Shown here piece after piece: positions 45,905 to 59,215 of a stretch of 64,000 bases of DNA. The notes beneath the pieces were generated by a model. It made no database searches. It was not told the origin of the DNA and worked only from the letters and a program-made list of their open reading frames with translations. The stretch's first letter is position 1, and each line of letters opens with the position of its first letter. Source of the stretch: Diphasiastrum complanatum (Eukaryota > Streptophyta > Lycopodiopsida > Lycopodiales > Lycopodiaceae). The DNA lies in NCBI GenBank assembly GCA_029204225.1, contig CM055106.1:25005368-25069367 (forward strand), in the 5' to 3' direction. The position numbers and the translations under genes are program-made.

Positions 45905-46425
45905 TATAGGGTGCATCCACGAACCAAGATATTAGAAGTTGTTCTTAATGGCTTATCGGATGAACATGCTAACTTAGTGCAAAGCTTTACTATTCAAAAG
46001 ACATTTCCAAGTATGGAGGACTTGCAAGATGACTTGGTGGCTGAAGAATTTAGACTCCATGCAAGAGGAGGATCTACTTCTACAACTCATGGAGGAGAGA
46101 AGGAATCTATGTTCTCTAGAAGCAAGTTCAAGGGAAAGAGAAAAGGCAAATGGTCTAAAGGACAAGATCAAGGTGAGCCATATTCTTTTGTCTGTAAGAA
46201 GAGATATATATCAAAGCTTAAATGTTTCTATTGTGGAGTCAAAGGACATATTGCTACTGATTGCTTCAAGAAGAAAAGAGATCAAGGTGAAAAACAAGGC
46301 CATCTAACTCTAGATGAGGATGGTGTTGATGAACAAAATTCAAATGATTCTTTTGTAATGTCTTCATTCTTGTTACTAATGGAGGAGATATCGATCCACA
46401 ATTTTTCACATATTCTCTAATGAAA
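45905..46425 (+). pseudogene. Copia gag C-terminal fragment (family A-like)
   Basis: VVLNGLSDEHANLVQSF near 45938, FPSMEDLQDDLVAEEFRL near 46004, a basic linker, and zinc knuckle CFYCGVKGHIATDCF near 46222. It is open to 46420. The segment order and wording match the family A gags at 47701-48423 and 58403-59210. Protease does not follow; instead the sequence turns into Ulp1-related sequence within about 120 bases. Confidence 0.85.
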
Positions 46426-46529
46426 TTTTTCTTATGAATTCTTGTTTTTTTTGCAATCTAAATAATGCTGAAACAATATTGCATATTGTTTTTTGTATAT
46501 AGTTTATTCTTACACATAAGCTTGTTTGT

Positions 46530-46633
46530 TTGTGCTGTCCTCTCAACAAACGGATTCTGTTAGTTGTGGATGGTATACTGTATACAATGCCAAATCTTTT
46601 TTCAACTGGCTTGGACAACAAAAAAGAACTTGA
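46530..46633 (+). pseudogene. Ulp1/C48 protease exon fragment
   Basis: The frame from 46547 reads QTDSVSCGWYTVYNAKSFF and runs to a stop at 46631. It matches the minus-strand exon 33138-33034 (QRNDSFSCAWYTLYNAKLFF) nearly residue for residue. The Cys codon at 46565-46567 is the presumed nucleophile, here in the classical Ser-Cys-Gly setting. No His or Asp exon is visible beside it, so it is an isolated fragment of the same gene family. Confidence 0.6.
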
Positions 46634-47700
46634 TCTACGACATGTATTGTATTCATTTGATATATTGTATGTTTTTTTTTTTCTAATTAATGATATATGT
46701 TTCTGAAACAAGTGCTTATCAATTTTAGTTTTTTGCAGTTTGTATGCCCGTCGTCAGTCACACATCTGAAAATCATGCAATTTTGACAGGAGTCAATTAA
46801 AATTATTGTGCAAAATTCTTTTTCTAGTTACTATTGCACACAGTCCGCCAATGATTCTTAATTGCTTCATTGGCAACTCCTTCAAGCTCTTTTCATTTTT
46901 TATGTTTTTGTTCATCATTTCCATCCTCAATAAAGATGAGTTTTGGGTCTCTTTGATCCTTCAAGTACTATCCTTCACTTTCTGTCTAGGTAGTCCCGTG
47001 ACTTATGCCTTAGTCACTATCACCATTTCTTCCTGCCATTGGCTGCCAAGCTAGCCATATTATTTGAAATTCAATGTGCTCTCCAGCTATGTTTCACTTC
47101 CCCTTAAATAGTAAAATATTGTAACATAGTTGATGTTGAAGATATTGAAGTTGAAAGTGAACATAAGATAGTGTCTACTCGCCATTGTAGGAATATTTAC
47201 GGACTTATTTGTCATCTTGCATTATTGGTTTTGGATTTTTATAAGAAGTTATTTATTTATTATACATATCATTAAGAGTTGAATCCATGTTAGTGTCTTA
47301 TAATGGGATTTCAATGCCAATGAGAACCTAAAATAAATCTAGCATCTAGTGTGTTCTCATAAATCGATTATAGCAAGCGTGAATATTACTCATTAAACCA
47401 ATGTCATAAATGTAATAAGCTTATGACATCTATAACCCACACTTGTACACCAAATTGAAGGACGAGAATTTTATTACCACACTTATTCGTACTTATGTTG
47501 CATAAATGGAAAATAATCCTAATTTTATGGGAAGTAAGCTTTGATTGAAGACTTTTTTAATCTTCTAGACTTATCATTAATAGGATGGGAATTGTTTGTT
47601 TGTAAGTCATGATTCCTACACGTGTGGCAACTACAGTAAACTCCATTAGTGTAAACTTCAATAAAATTTGGTAGTGACCGTGCTTTAGAAACATAATATC
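46634..47700. other. Non-coding, nothing recognised
   Basis: About 1.1 kb of AT-rich sequence. If the inversion reading is right, one junction lies at or just left of 47700. Confidence 0.35.
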
Positions 47701-48423
47701 TCAAATGATCCCTATCTCCTTGGAAATAAGATTGTTCTTGCTTGAAGAGGGTTGGTGTTGATTCTTACTTCTCGACTTGTGCTTGTCTTTGGTAAAGTGG
47801 GCTTTACCATCAATGTTGAGAGACACTCTTTCCATTTTCAAGAGTTTATACTCTTGTCTTGATTCTTCAGAAACGAGCAGACTTTGGAGTGCTTCCAAAT
47901 CTGGTAGCTCCTCCTTAATGGCATAACTCTGAACAAGGTTGTCATATTCCTCCTTTAATCCATTAAGTATGACTTGAACAAGTTCATTTTGGTTGATGGA
48001 GTCTCCTATGCATGACAATTCTCTATGGAGGTCTTTAACTCTCATTACATGAGCTGAAGCACATTCATCACTTCTCTGTACACTATAAAAATTTTGGTTT
48101 CTTAGTGTTAGAAGTCTAGAAGTATTCTTTGCCTCATAGATGAACTTGAGAGTATCCCAAGCATCTTTGGCATTAGTACAAGCACCAATTTCTCTTAAGA
48201 TGTCATTTGAGACAATCATTTTAATATAATGTAGAGCCATCCTAGCTCTCTTTTTGTACTTTGGAATTTCTTGAGGAATTTGTGGTTCTTCTTGAATACC
48301 AAGTACAATATCCATCACATCTTGTAGAATAAAGACAGATTCCATCCTAACCTTCCAAATTGAGTAATTGGAGGTTGACAATCTTTCACTTGCTTCAAAT
48401 AGAAAGGCACCCATTGAAGCCAT
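47701..48423 (-). CDS. Copia family A gag, 5' half of the split element
   Basis: An intact 240-codon minus-strand frame. TSNYSIWKVRMESVFILQD near 48365 is the gag start; MALHYIKMIVSND, AWDTLKFIYEAKNTSRL, RVKDLHRELSCIGDSINQN and VILNGLKEEYDNLVQSY follow in the usual Copia order, then a basic linker that stops at 47701 before any zinc knuckle. The copy at 1-1738 begins with just that zinc knuckle, so the break falls in the linker. A 745 bp leader separates the ATG from the primer site. Confidence 0.85.
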   Translation of the reverse strand: MASMGAFLFEASERLSTSNYSIWKVRMESVFILQDVMDIVLGIQEEPQIPQEIPKYKKRARMALHYIKMIVSNDILREIGACTNAKDAWDTLKFIYEAKNTSRLLTLRNQNFYSVQRSDECASAHVMRVKDLHRELSCIGDSINQNELVQVILNGLKEEYDNLVQSYAIKEELPDLEALQSLLVSEESRQEYKLLKMERVSLNIDGKAHFTKDKHKSRSKNQHQPSSSKNNLISKEIGII

Positions 48424-49168
48424 AAATAAATGTTGGAAATAAAAAAAGATGGATGAAAAAATTGTTTATCTTCTCACTATAGGAACCAATCAAGGGTAAA
48501 AAACCAAATCCTATGTAAGACTAAGCAAAAAACTGTGAGATAGATCTCACTAGTTTGACAATCTCTCTAAAACAAGATTTGAATCATCAAAAAAGATGAA
48601 GTATGGCAAAAGTTATGGTTCTCTGAATTTCACACGTGTGAAATACTCCAAAAATGCCAAATTGACTCAAATACAATCTATTTGTATGAAACAATTCACC
48701 TAGATCCTCTAAATTTTGCCTAAATCACATATAGATGAGATTGGTCAACTTCTGGGTGATTTTTGTGATCATTCAAGCAATAAATGACATGTACTCAAGA
48801 TTTTCCACAGGTTTAGGCACCCTACCTATGACTATTCAAAAGCTTATAACTTTTGATTGGCTTATCCAACTGTCATGAATCAAATTGCTTCAGATTGTAC
48901 ACATTTCTAGCTTTTTAGTGGGTGAAATTGCATGAAATTTGGATCTAAGGTGAGAGAGAACCACCAAACTGAAAATGGGCGAATTTCAGACATGCCTGCA
49001 CCTGAAATTTTGTACAATACCTGATCTGGACCGATCAAAGTGGTTTGAGGCTCAAAATCGCCAGAAAACTGCAAACTAGCTAGAAAGTAGAATCTAGACA
49101 ATTCCTAGCTTAAAATCTGATCAAATTTGCAAACTTTTTGATTAGATTTGCTTGTAAATCTTAGGTAG

Positions 49169-49180
49169 GCTCTGATACCA
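49169..49180 (-). promoter_or_regulatory. tRNA-Met primer binding site (complement)
   Basis: GCTCTGATACCA directly beside the LTR that starts at 49181. It fixes the minus-strand reading of this half element. Confidence 0.92.
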
Positions 49181-49786
49181 TGATGAATTCACACACGTGA
49201 GATGCCCTACACATGTACTTTTGATCTCCTAAGCCCAATAATACCATAAAGATCAAACTAGCATTGATTAACAATAGGAAGGCTGATCATACAAGAAATA
49301 TTATTGTGTTACAAGATCTATCAACAAAATATGAAACTAAGTACAATAAATGCCTCAGCTCGGCTAGAGAGAATATGAATGTACAAACTCGAGTAGAGAG
49401 AGAGGGCACAAAGAGCTTAGTCTCCAAATTTGCATTACACACAAAAATCATCATCTTCTCAATGAGAGTACATCACATATATATAGATCCATGGACTCTC
49501 CTTCTACTTTGAGTTGAATTGGAGTTATGAATCCACCTCTCAAGCTATCTAGACTTATTCAAGCCACCTCAATATGTCTAATTGTGCCACCTAGTATTTT
49601 CATGCATTAAATGTGGCATGCAAAGTACAAATAGCAATTCCTATGGTAGCTCGAGTTTCTACTTCTACCTACCTTGAATATTTTATTCTAAGATGGGCCT
49701 TTACTAAGCCAAAAGAGCTCAATTCATCTTTGGCATTTTTAGGACCCATACTCACAACATTAGATAGTTTTTTCAGTATTTCAACA
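49181..49786 (-). repeat. 5' LTR of Copia family A
   Basis: 606 bp matching 1741-2342 in inverted orientation with few differences. The outer neighbour ATTGG (49787-49791) is the complement of the CCAAT beside the other LTR. Confidence 0.9.
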
Positions 49787-49791
49787 ATTGG

Positions 49792-50500
49792 AATGTCATG
49801 GACTAGCCCTAATCCTATTGTGAATCCTAGGTTTTGAATTCCCTACACATTGCTTATGCACACATGTATTGTATTGTTTTTCTCCTATATAAGACACGAT
49901 TAGGTTTTAAGGTATGTAAAACACGAAGATAACTGGTGGGCTCTTGGAAAGCATGGATATGCTCAAGAGTTACAAAAATTGTACATTACATGTTCATCTC
50001 ACGACATGTACAAGTAATGGTATGGAATGAATTTGCCGCATATACTTTTGTACTAATCCAAGATACTCCTTGTTTGCGATTTGCAATCTATTGAGTACAG
50101 CTATTTTTTATGCATAACAAATGATTGATTATATACAAATAAAGTGATCATAATGGTTGATGTCTTGATATGGTGAGGATATGGTTTGGCCTATCACTAT
50201 AAGCAATATCTAGTAAGGGAAGACTGGACTATGAATTTTTATCTATATTGCATGTTGTCACGTTGGTGAGCTTATTTTGTACATGGATACAAGTGACATT
50301 CAACATCGACACCTATCTTTCTCACTGTGCTACTTGCGCAGTTTTTTGTGGTCGAATTGTGGAACATACCAACTGGATGTCTTGAAATAGGTTTTGCTTT
50401 ACGGTGCTTTATGAGTACTGTATACTTTTCACCTATGTTTTTCCTTGTTGGTTTATGAATAAAGGATTTTAAACGGTATGGTCTTGACTTGTCAAGAGGA
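49792..50500 (-). repeat. Repeat R, inverted, upstream part
   Basis: Its reverse complement matches 14550-14700 (via the CATGTAATGTACAATTTT landmark) and 10050-10250. It represents the sequence that lay upstream of the Copia insertion in R. Confidence 0.75.
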
Positions 50501-50512
50501 GCTTTGTTCTAT

Positions 50513-50653
<141 letters not shown>

Positions 50654-52334
50654 CTATGGCCTCCCTTGGCGTTTTTGGCTGTCCCCTTCTAACAGCTCTT
50701 TCTCCTTTGAGAATTCACAACATCCCATGGCCATTCACAAGCAAGATTGCCCTGCTATTGAGTCCATCTGATGATTTTTATAGGTTGTGAGAAACAGTTC
50801 AGTATGAGAGACGAATTCGAGTTTTCTCCTCAAACCAACCAAAAGTGCACCCTACCATCAAATTGGCTTATTCAACTACAGCTTTGTCAACTCTATGATC
50901 CTTACAACGCTTTGCAGACACCCTGCTCAATCCAAGAACTTGGTCATTGTAAAATATTTGACCCAATTCCATAGAGAACTGATCAACTACTAACAATTTG
51001 CAGTTTGTAAAGCCTCAACCCTTGCTTTCGAAAGAAAGCCACAATGTTTTGATGAGAATTTTCATGAATATTCTCTCTAACTGCCCGATAGAGCTCCTTC
51101 CTACAATGCTATTCAGTCTCAAGGTAAATCTGTTGCACCACTGACAATTGCTTCGGCTACGTGGCTATGATACCAAGTTCGCTAAAAGATCCAATTCCAA
51201 TAATGACATATCCCACGATCAACTGAACAACAAAAAGCAATAGAATGCAAGAGCACTTGGAGCAACTCTCCACACAAGCATCCACATACTGTATTAACTA
51301 ATTTCACAATAGCAATAATTACAAGTTATGTACCTGATAGGGCTTAATAGGTAGTAGCCCATCAGTCTTGAGGCTAGAGAGAGAAAATTGAACTGTAAAA
51401 GAAACTATTAGTGTTTGTCATTTTTAACTCTATCCACACACACAAGTTTGAACATACTACTTGGTATAAAAGTCATCTTCAAAGATGGGTCTTTTGCAAT
51501 CACTTGAGTTAAATAAAAGTTATCATGGAGTTCACAAAGTGTAAAAGGTTGTAACTCGTCTCTATTACCAAACTACTAGCCATTTAGAAACTTACAAAAC
51601 CAATAAGATACATATATTACATAGTTTGTTTTAAGTGGTACTCTTTGGTGATTTTTATATCTTTGCCGTAAAACACTAAGAAATTTTAATCATATGCTCA
51701 AAAGTTGCATGTGGTGAGTTTAAGCAACAAATGATACTAATTTAAAACTCAATTCCATTCTTTTCTTTTTTTGATTAACATGAAATTTCTTTCATTTTAA
51801 GGCAAAGCTAGTCGGTCACAAAGATCATCTGATATGATATTGCATGGATGCTAAGAATTCTAAGGGTATAATATTTCTGTTTTTTTTTTATTCATGTGCA
51901 CTCAGGTCCTTTGAATACCACTCAAACTCTTGGTTTTAATACCTGACCACCCACTTGTGACAAGCTACATTGAATGTGATAATACACTTGGTGATTGGTT
52001 GATATGTCCATTTCAGTCTTATCCTTGATATTTAAGAAGATATTGTTAGAGCCTTGAAATGCATGACAAGCTTTGCATTGATGACAAATGTGGTGAAAAT
52101 AAAATCAAACAAGCTTCAAATATCGTATAGTGACAAAAAAACGTCCAACTCAATTACTTACTTTAACACACCATTGAGGTTTCCTTTTCATAGGCAAGGA
52201 TACTCCAAATCAAATGCATCTCTCCTCAATAAAATAAGATTTACTCAATCAATAAGAGAGATAAGGAACAAAAAGTACTCTCACCCATAACATGCAATGA
52301 AGAGTAGGACCAGCACAGCTACTAGACTGGCAAG

Positions 52335-52481
<147 letters not shown>

Positions 52482-54199
52482 CTGTGGCCTCCCTTGGAGT
52501 TTTTGGTTGTCCCCTTCTAACAACTCTTTCTCCTTTGGGAATTCACGACATCCCATGGCCATTCACAAGCAAGATTGCCTTGCTATTGCGCACATCTGAT
52601 GATTTTTATAGGTTGTGAGAAATAGTTCCGTATGAGAGAAGAATTCGATTTTTCTCCTACAAACCCCAAGAGTGCACCCTACCATCAAATTGCCTTATTC
52701 AACTACAGCTTTGTCAACTCTACGATCCTTACAACACTTTGCAGACACCCTGCTCAATCCATGAACTTGATCATTGTAAAATATTTGACCCAATACCATA
52801 GAGAACTGATCAACTACTAACAATTTGTAGTTTGTAAAGCCTCAACCCTTGCTTTCGAAAGAAAGCCACAATGTTTCGATGAGAATTTTCATGAATTAGA
52901 GCTCCTTCCTACAATGCTATTCAGTCTCAAGGTAAATCTGTTGCACCACTGATAATTGCTTCGGCTACATGGCTCTAATACCAAGTTCACTAAAAGATCC
53001 AATTCCGATAATGACATATCCCACGATCAACTGAACAACAAAAAGTGATAGAATGCAAGAGCACTTGGAGCAACTCTCCACACAAGCATCCACAACCTGT
53101 ATTAACTAATTTCACAATAGCAATAATTACAAGTTATGTACATGATAGGGCTTAATAGGTAGTAGCCCATCAGTCTAGAGGCTAGAGACATAAAATCGAA
53201 CCGTAAAAGAAACTATTAGTGTTTGTTGTTTTTAACTCTATCCACACATACAAGTTTGAACATACTACTTAGTATAAAAGTCATCTTCAAAGATGGGTCT
53301 TTTGCAATCACTTGAGTTAAATAAAAGTTATCATGGAGTTCACAAAGTGTAAAAGGTTGTAACTCGTCTCTATTACCAAACTACTAGCCATTTAGAAACT
53401 TACAAACTAATAAGATACATATATTACATAATTTGATTTAAGTGGTACTCTTTGGTGATTTTTATATCTTTGCCATAAAACATTAAGGAATTTTAATCAT
53501 ATGCCTAAAAGTTGCATGTGGCGAGTTTAAGCAACAAATGATACTAATTTAAAACTGAATTCCATTCTTTTCTTTTTTAGATTAACATGAAAATTTCTTT
53601 TATTTTAAGGGAAAGCTAGTCGATCACAAAGATCATCTGATATGATATTGCATGGATGCTAAGAATTCTAAGGGTATAATTTTTTTGTTTTATTTTTATT
53701 CATGTGCACTCAGGGCCTTTGAATACCACTCAAACTCTTGGTTTTAATACCTGACCACCCACTTGTCACAAGCAACATTGAATGTGATAATACTCTCGGT
53801 GATTGGTTGATATGTCCATTTCAGTCTTATCCCTGATATCTAAGAAGATATTGCTAGAGCCTTAAAATGCATGAAAAGCTTTGCATTGGTGACAAATGTG
53901 GTGTAAATGACATCAAGCAAGCATCAAATTTCGTATAGTGACAAAAAACGTCCGACTCAATTGCTTTAAGCATGCCCATATAGAATGCTACTTAGTACTA
54001 TCTTTGATTTCATCCACTTTAACACACCATTAAGGTTTCCATTTCATAGGCAAGATACTCCAAATCAAATGCATCTCTCCTCAATAAAATAAGATTTACT
54101 CAATCAATAAGAGAGAGAAGGAACAAAAAGTACTCTCACCCATAGCATGCAATGAAGAGTAGGACCAGCACAGCTACTAGACCGGCAAGCAGTCGTATC

Positions 54200-55420
54200 C
54201 AAAACTATTCATAGTATACTCAACGTACTCATAGTGCAAAATACAATTCACGTGGAGCATATATGGCATAAGACTAGTGGGTCATGCTGCTTTGTTTGCA
54301 TCTTCGCGTGTGGTTACTGGTACCCTCTTTGATCCGACGGACGAACGACTGCTTGAGTGTAACATTACTGCAGCTGGCTGCTACTGCCTGAGACTGAGAG
54401 TAAACATTACTGCAGCTGGCTGCTGCGTATTGCAGCTTCAGCTCACTTTCAGTATTCACCTGAGCTGAGCTGCAATTTCCTTCCCTCCGCCTCCGTCTTC
54501 TGAGCGTACCTATACGCTAGTTGTATACATAGCTTCCACTGACGTCAAGGTGATGAGATACTTGCAATTTGGAAGATGACGTGGGGCATCTAGTTCGAGA
54601 ATTGAGAGGTTCGTATACAGACAGAGCGTGGGAAAGGTTGAGATCGACTGATCGAGTGAATAAGGAGGGGCAACTTGCAAGTTCCTGTACAGGCCTTGAG
54701 GGTATTGATAGGACAGTTAGGCCTGGCATAATATACCATGTTTTTCTTTCTCTCGAGATAGGTATTAGGACTCATATTGAGAGCTGGGAGTATGAAGCAT
54801 CATAAGAAAAACAAGGCCGGACAAGACGGAAAGACGACCTAAATATGTAAGGGGCATGCATGTGGCGGGATTTTGTATTTAAGCTTGTTTAGAAATAGAA
54901 AGTGGTGTTGCGCGTTTGGGCTTTGTAACTTGTTTACATTAGAAAGTGGATTTGCAGAAACTTTGCGCTTTGCAAATTTGAGAGCTTGTTTAGAATTAGA
55001 AAGGGTGTTAAGGGGAAGTGGAGCTTAGATCTGAAAGGGAAAGTGTTCAAATTTTGAGAACGAACGACCTGCCATTATGCCATATCTCTGCAGACAAAAG
55101 TAAACATCTGCACTGCTTGTTGCTGACTTATTCCTAGAACGGCTCCTTTACAGATTCGAAGTAGATATACTGAAACAAAGATTTGGACTCGTTTCTTCAC
55201 TCTCACTGCTAGATAGAAGTGATGTGAATACAAGATCAAAAAGGCACATGTCAAAAGAGTAAGCATCAAACAGTGTACTGAAATCAGGTTTTTGTAAACA
55301 CATTGCAAAGAAGGAAAAGCTCAGATAGGCAACAATAGCAGCGTTTTGCATGTAAACGGATGAGTTGAGAAGAACAATAGTTGATTGGGGAGGACATCTG
55401 ATTGCAAAAGTAATTTTTAA
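54200..55420 (+). promoter_or_regulatory. Upstream region of the MADS exon
   Basis: About 1.2 kb free of recognisable transposons between the duplicated repeat and the ATG, with a mixed base composition. It is presumably promoter and 5' UTR. I do not see a decisive TATA box or CArG box. Confidence 0.4.
54361..54424. repeat. Direct repeat of 22 bp
   Basis: AACATTACTGCAGCTGGCTG plus CT occurs at 54361-54382 and 54403-54424, 42 bp apart. It lies about 1 kb before the MADS exon, in an unusually repeat-poor stretch. Confidence 0.9.
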
Positions 55421-55602
55421 ATGGGAAGAGGAAAGATAGAGATAAAGCGGATAGAAAACGCGACAAGTCGTCAAGTAACTTTCTCAAAGCGACGTGGTGG
55501 ATTGTTAAAGAAGGCTCACGAATTATCCGTTCTATGTGATGCTCAAGTTGCATTGATAATATTTTCCAATACGGGAAAGCTCTTAGAGTATGCAAGCTCC
55601 AG
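55421..55602 (+). CDS. MIKC-type MADS-box transcription factor, first exon
   Basis: The 182-base exon encodes the full MADS domain: [20 protein letters not shown] at residues 1-20, [20 protein letters not shown] at 21-40, then [18 protein letters not shown]. The basic N-terminal half contacts CArG-box DNA and the second half forms the dimer sheet. It ends in phase 2 at AG|GTACG, and a first exon of about 182 bases ending just after the MADS domain is typical of plant type II genes. There are no stops or frame breaks. The I, K and C regions are not visible downstream to 64000, so either the first intron exceeds 8 kb (with the Copia material at 57 kb and beyond lying in it) or this is an orphan exon. 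It is the only clean host-type coding sequence in the window. Confidence 0.93.
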
Positions 55603-57460
55603 GTACGAAGCTGACTATACTTTTCTAAGAATTTTTGCAGTAACCACGTTGTCCTTTCCAATGACTCGTTCCTGAGATGAGCGCTAATTTAGCTTTTATA
55701 TTGAGTAATGTAAAACCCTTAGCGTGATAAGGGACCTAACTTTTAAGGCAGAAAATAAAGTTTTACCTCCAACCGATTGCAAACATCTATATTTACTTAA
55801 ATACGAGATAAGTTTTTCTTTACTAACTTTGCCGACTTTTCTCTTTGATGAGTGGCTAACCTGTAAGAAAGCTGTATCTGAGATAATCACTTTCAATATT
55901 AACATGCTTCATTTACCATCATAATATGCACTGAAGCGATCCCATCACACTCCGGATGGGTATCGCGGAACTAGGGCGATGGCTCTCATAGCTAATCTTA
56001 ATAAATCAAACTGAGATCTCGTTTAGTTTCCGAGCAACAAAACCTAACTAAAATGTTAATTGTCCCACGTCAAAGCAAATTGGCACTTCTTGAATATTTG
56101 CTTCTGAGCATGAAATGCTCAAAGATGCTGCAAGCAATGCCAGCATGTATCTCGGCGCAAGCTACGCATTTTGAAAGGTCGGATCCTTCTGTGAACTTAA
56201 GGGTAAGCAGCGGAATGAAAGCGTCTTGTCCACCCATAGTTGATGTCCATAGAACTAATTGACATGAAAGCGTCTTGTCCATAGCCGCTTGTCTTTTTAA
56301 TTATTATATAGTACATACTACACAGTGAGAAAATTCTTTACAAGGGTTCGAATTATGTATTAATCCACATCTCTACCTCGTTTGCTCAACATCACAAGAC
56401 ACAATGCCGCATGAAGCGGATTGAGGTAGGCACTAAGCCTTAATTCCCTAACTGCCTTATGCAGTTAACGGTATGCATTTCTAAGTTATCGGAGTCGTTC
56501 CCCAAGAAGTTACTGCTCTGCTAGTAAAACGTTGGGACCTGGAAATTTGGAATGTCATCCACTGGTATTTCTTCCTCAAGGCTAAAACTACCCTTTAGCA
56601 TTAAATTTCAGAGAGCTTCTTCTCTCAATAGCAATGCGCAGCCCTAGATGGTAGTAGTAAGTCCGTTTAGCTGTCACTAAAGTCAGATTACAGCAATGTT
56701 AACATCTAATGTTGACATAAAACAACACACCAGTAATGCTAGTTATATTGTAACTGTTTCCAAGTAGAACGTGCGTAGTGCTGAAAAGTGCACGTGTCAG
56801 GCCGTGGGAGAAGCTCTGACATAAAAGCAAAACATGTACTACGTTCAGGTATATTCAATGAACAAGGATCAGAGAACAGTTTTTGGCTTGACTACTGAGC
56901 TAATGAGTTTGCTGTATACTTTGTAAACAATCTTGAAGTGACGTTTCTGTGTTTATCACAAGCTGTTTCTGTTCTTGGTATCAGAGACCAACGTATCAAA
57001 CTGGCAGATCCAATTTGTATTTGACATCAGCGTGTGATAGAATTCTACAACGAACCTGAAGGATCAGTTTTAATTTGCATCTTCAAAACATCGAAGTAGA
57101 AGTGCTATTGGTGGTCTTTCTTCCCGATCAGACACCTTCAAACCCCCCAAACGTCAGAGAAAGGCGACGATTCTTTGTCGTCTCAAAAAAAGCATCCATA
57201 TATTCATCAGAGTAGAAAGGAGACAATCCTGAAGAGATCGTGATGATAGAGCTGAGGAGACGGACTATTCGATTCTGAATCATTGTCTTCTAAACGTTTC
57301 TTTGCTTAACCATCTGACATCTTTCTGAAAAGGCATTTTTCCACGATGCTTGTTATAACTCCTATAGTAATACTTCTCTGATCCTAAAATGAATTTTGGG
57401 ATCAGTTTAATAGAAATATTTGATGTAGACAATTTTGGGTCCTGGAAACTGAAAATGAAA
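55603..57460 (+). other. Presumed first intron of the MADS gene
   Basis: Follows the GTACG donor. No K-box-like exon is found in any frame. A primer-site-like TTGGTATCAGAGACC at 56976-56990 hints at an old plus-strand Copia 5' LTR ending there, but no partner LTR or gag is evident. Confidence 0.45.
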
Positions 57461-57469
57461 ATGCTGATT

Positions 57470-59215
57470 TAAGTACAAAAGTGGCTTGCTCTTGGGTAGA
57501 GAGATAATACATGATGTAGCTCTCGGGTAGAGAGAGTAGGAAAAATTATGTGTAGAATCAACATCTCTCCAAAAAATTCGACGTCCAATGAGTTCTCTCA
57601 CTCTCTCTCATAGTAGCTCGAGATCCAAGATAGACAATGGTGAAATGTGCAAAGGAATATTGACAAAGGATATGGATTTAAAGATCCCCAAAGTATCAAC
57701 TATAGCAATCTTCCTATCAAGCACCATTGATAAGAGATACATCCAAATGAAGTCTTCAAAGAAGGAGTCACATAAAAAAGCACCATCTTTGCTTCTACTT
57801 GATAAAACAAGACCATCCAAATGAACAAGATGAAACAATTGATGAGAAGTAAAACACCTTGCAATGATTCTCCAAGTGATTTTGCCAAAGCACCATCTTT
57901 ATGAGCCTTACCATCATGGAACATAGATTGAGGCAATTGCCTTCTCCTCCTTGAGATGATCCAAGCTCCTCTTGACCATACTTCCACAAGGATTAGGTTC
58001 CAACTTTTAAAAGATTTCCACATCTAGTTCCTCTTGCTACTTCTCCATCCCTCTTAATCAGGCAAGCATCCTTTCCAAATTCAACTTGAAAGCCATGATC
58101 AAGCATTTGACCAACACTAATGAGATTCATGGTGAGATTAGGCACAAAAAGTACATCATAAAGAGTCATAGTGGATCCAACACCAATTGGTACACTACCA
58201 ATTCTTTCTATCCTGCATTTGCTATCATTACGAATGGAGATGAACTTTCTATATCCATTGTAAGGTGCAAGATGAGTGAAAAACTTCCTTGAACTAGACA
58301 TATGAGAACTAGCTCCACTATCTATCCACCATGAATTTCCATCTTCAAAACTAGAAGAAGAGTACATTGACATCATGAGGGATTTTTCCTCATAACTCCC
58401 TTCTACCTCACCTTCACTCTTTTTAGTAAGATTAGCTTGCTTGAAAAACTTTTTCTTCTTGAAACAATTAGAAGAAAAATGCCCTTTCTTACCACAAAAA
58501 AAACACTTCTTGTTGGATTTGCAACTTGTTGATGATTTTGATGAATCCTCTTCACTCTCCTCTTTGGATTTGTCTTTTTTGAGATATTGATGTTGCTCTT
58601 TGCCCCTTTCTCTTGTATTGTTCCTTGAGAAAGTTGATTGATCCTCAATTGCTTGTTCTCTTGCGTACGCTCCTCGGAAATGAGAACTCCTTGTAGTGCC
58701 TCCAAGCTTGGAAGCTCCTTCTTGATTGCATAAGTCAAATTCATCTCTCAATCCATTTAAGATCACTTGCACTAACTCTCATTGGTTGAGATTGTCTCCT
58801 ATGCAAGCAAACTCTCTATGAAATTTTTTCACTCTCATAACAAAATTTGAGGCACTCATCACTCTTTTGGAAGTTTTGAAAGACTTGGTTCCTTAGTGTG
58901 AGCAACCTAGATGTGTTCCCTGCCTCAAATGGATTTTATTGTGTTCCAAGACTCTTTCATTTGACACATTTATCTTGATGACATGTAAAGCCATCCTTGC
59001 CCTCTTCTTGCACTTTTGAACTTCTTGAAGCACTTGTGGCTCTTCCTCAAGTCCTAGTACAATATCCATCACATCTTTGAGTACCAAAATTGATTCCATC
59101 CTTACCTTCCAAATGGCATAATTGGAAGTGGTCAATCTCCCAATAGTATGGAACCCATGGAAGCCATCTTCCATGAGAAATTGAAATGTAATGGATCCAA
59201 GAACAAACAAAAACG
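57470..59215 (-). pseudogene. Copia family A-like gag, protease and pre-integrase
   Basis: Minus-strand order: gag start TSNYAIWKVRMESILVLKD near 59125, then frame changes; VILNGLRDEF near 58765; zinc knuckle CFFCGKKGHFSSNCF near 58500-58460; protease NSWWIDSGASSHMSSS near 58340-58290, with the catalytic DSGAS intact; LYDVLFVPNLTMNLISV near 58160; then decayed pre-integrase to about 57600. A short piece at 57472-57600 repeats part of the LTR (compare 60135-60220), so integrase, RT and RNase H are deleted. Confidence 0.85.

Noticed and set aside
55930-56010. tRNA-like stretch with short GC stems
   Set aside because: No cloverleaf with the conserved GGTTCRA box could be drawn.
56053-56262. Possible K-box exon of the MADS gene
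   Set aside because: The frame shows none of the heptad Leu pattern or conserved K-domain words and no clean splice sites.
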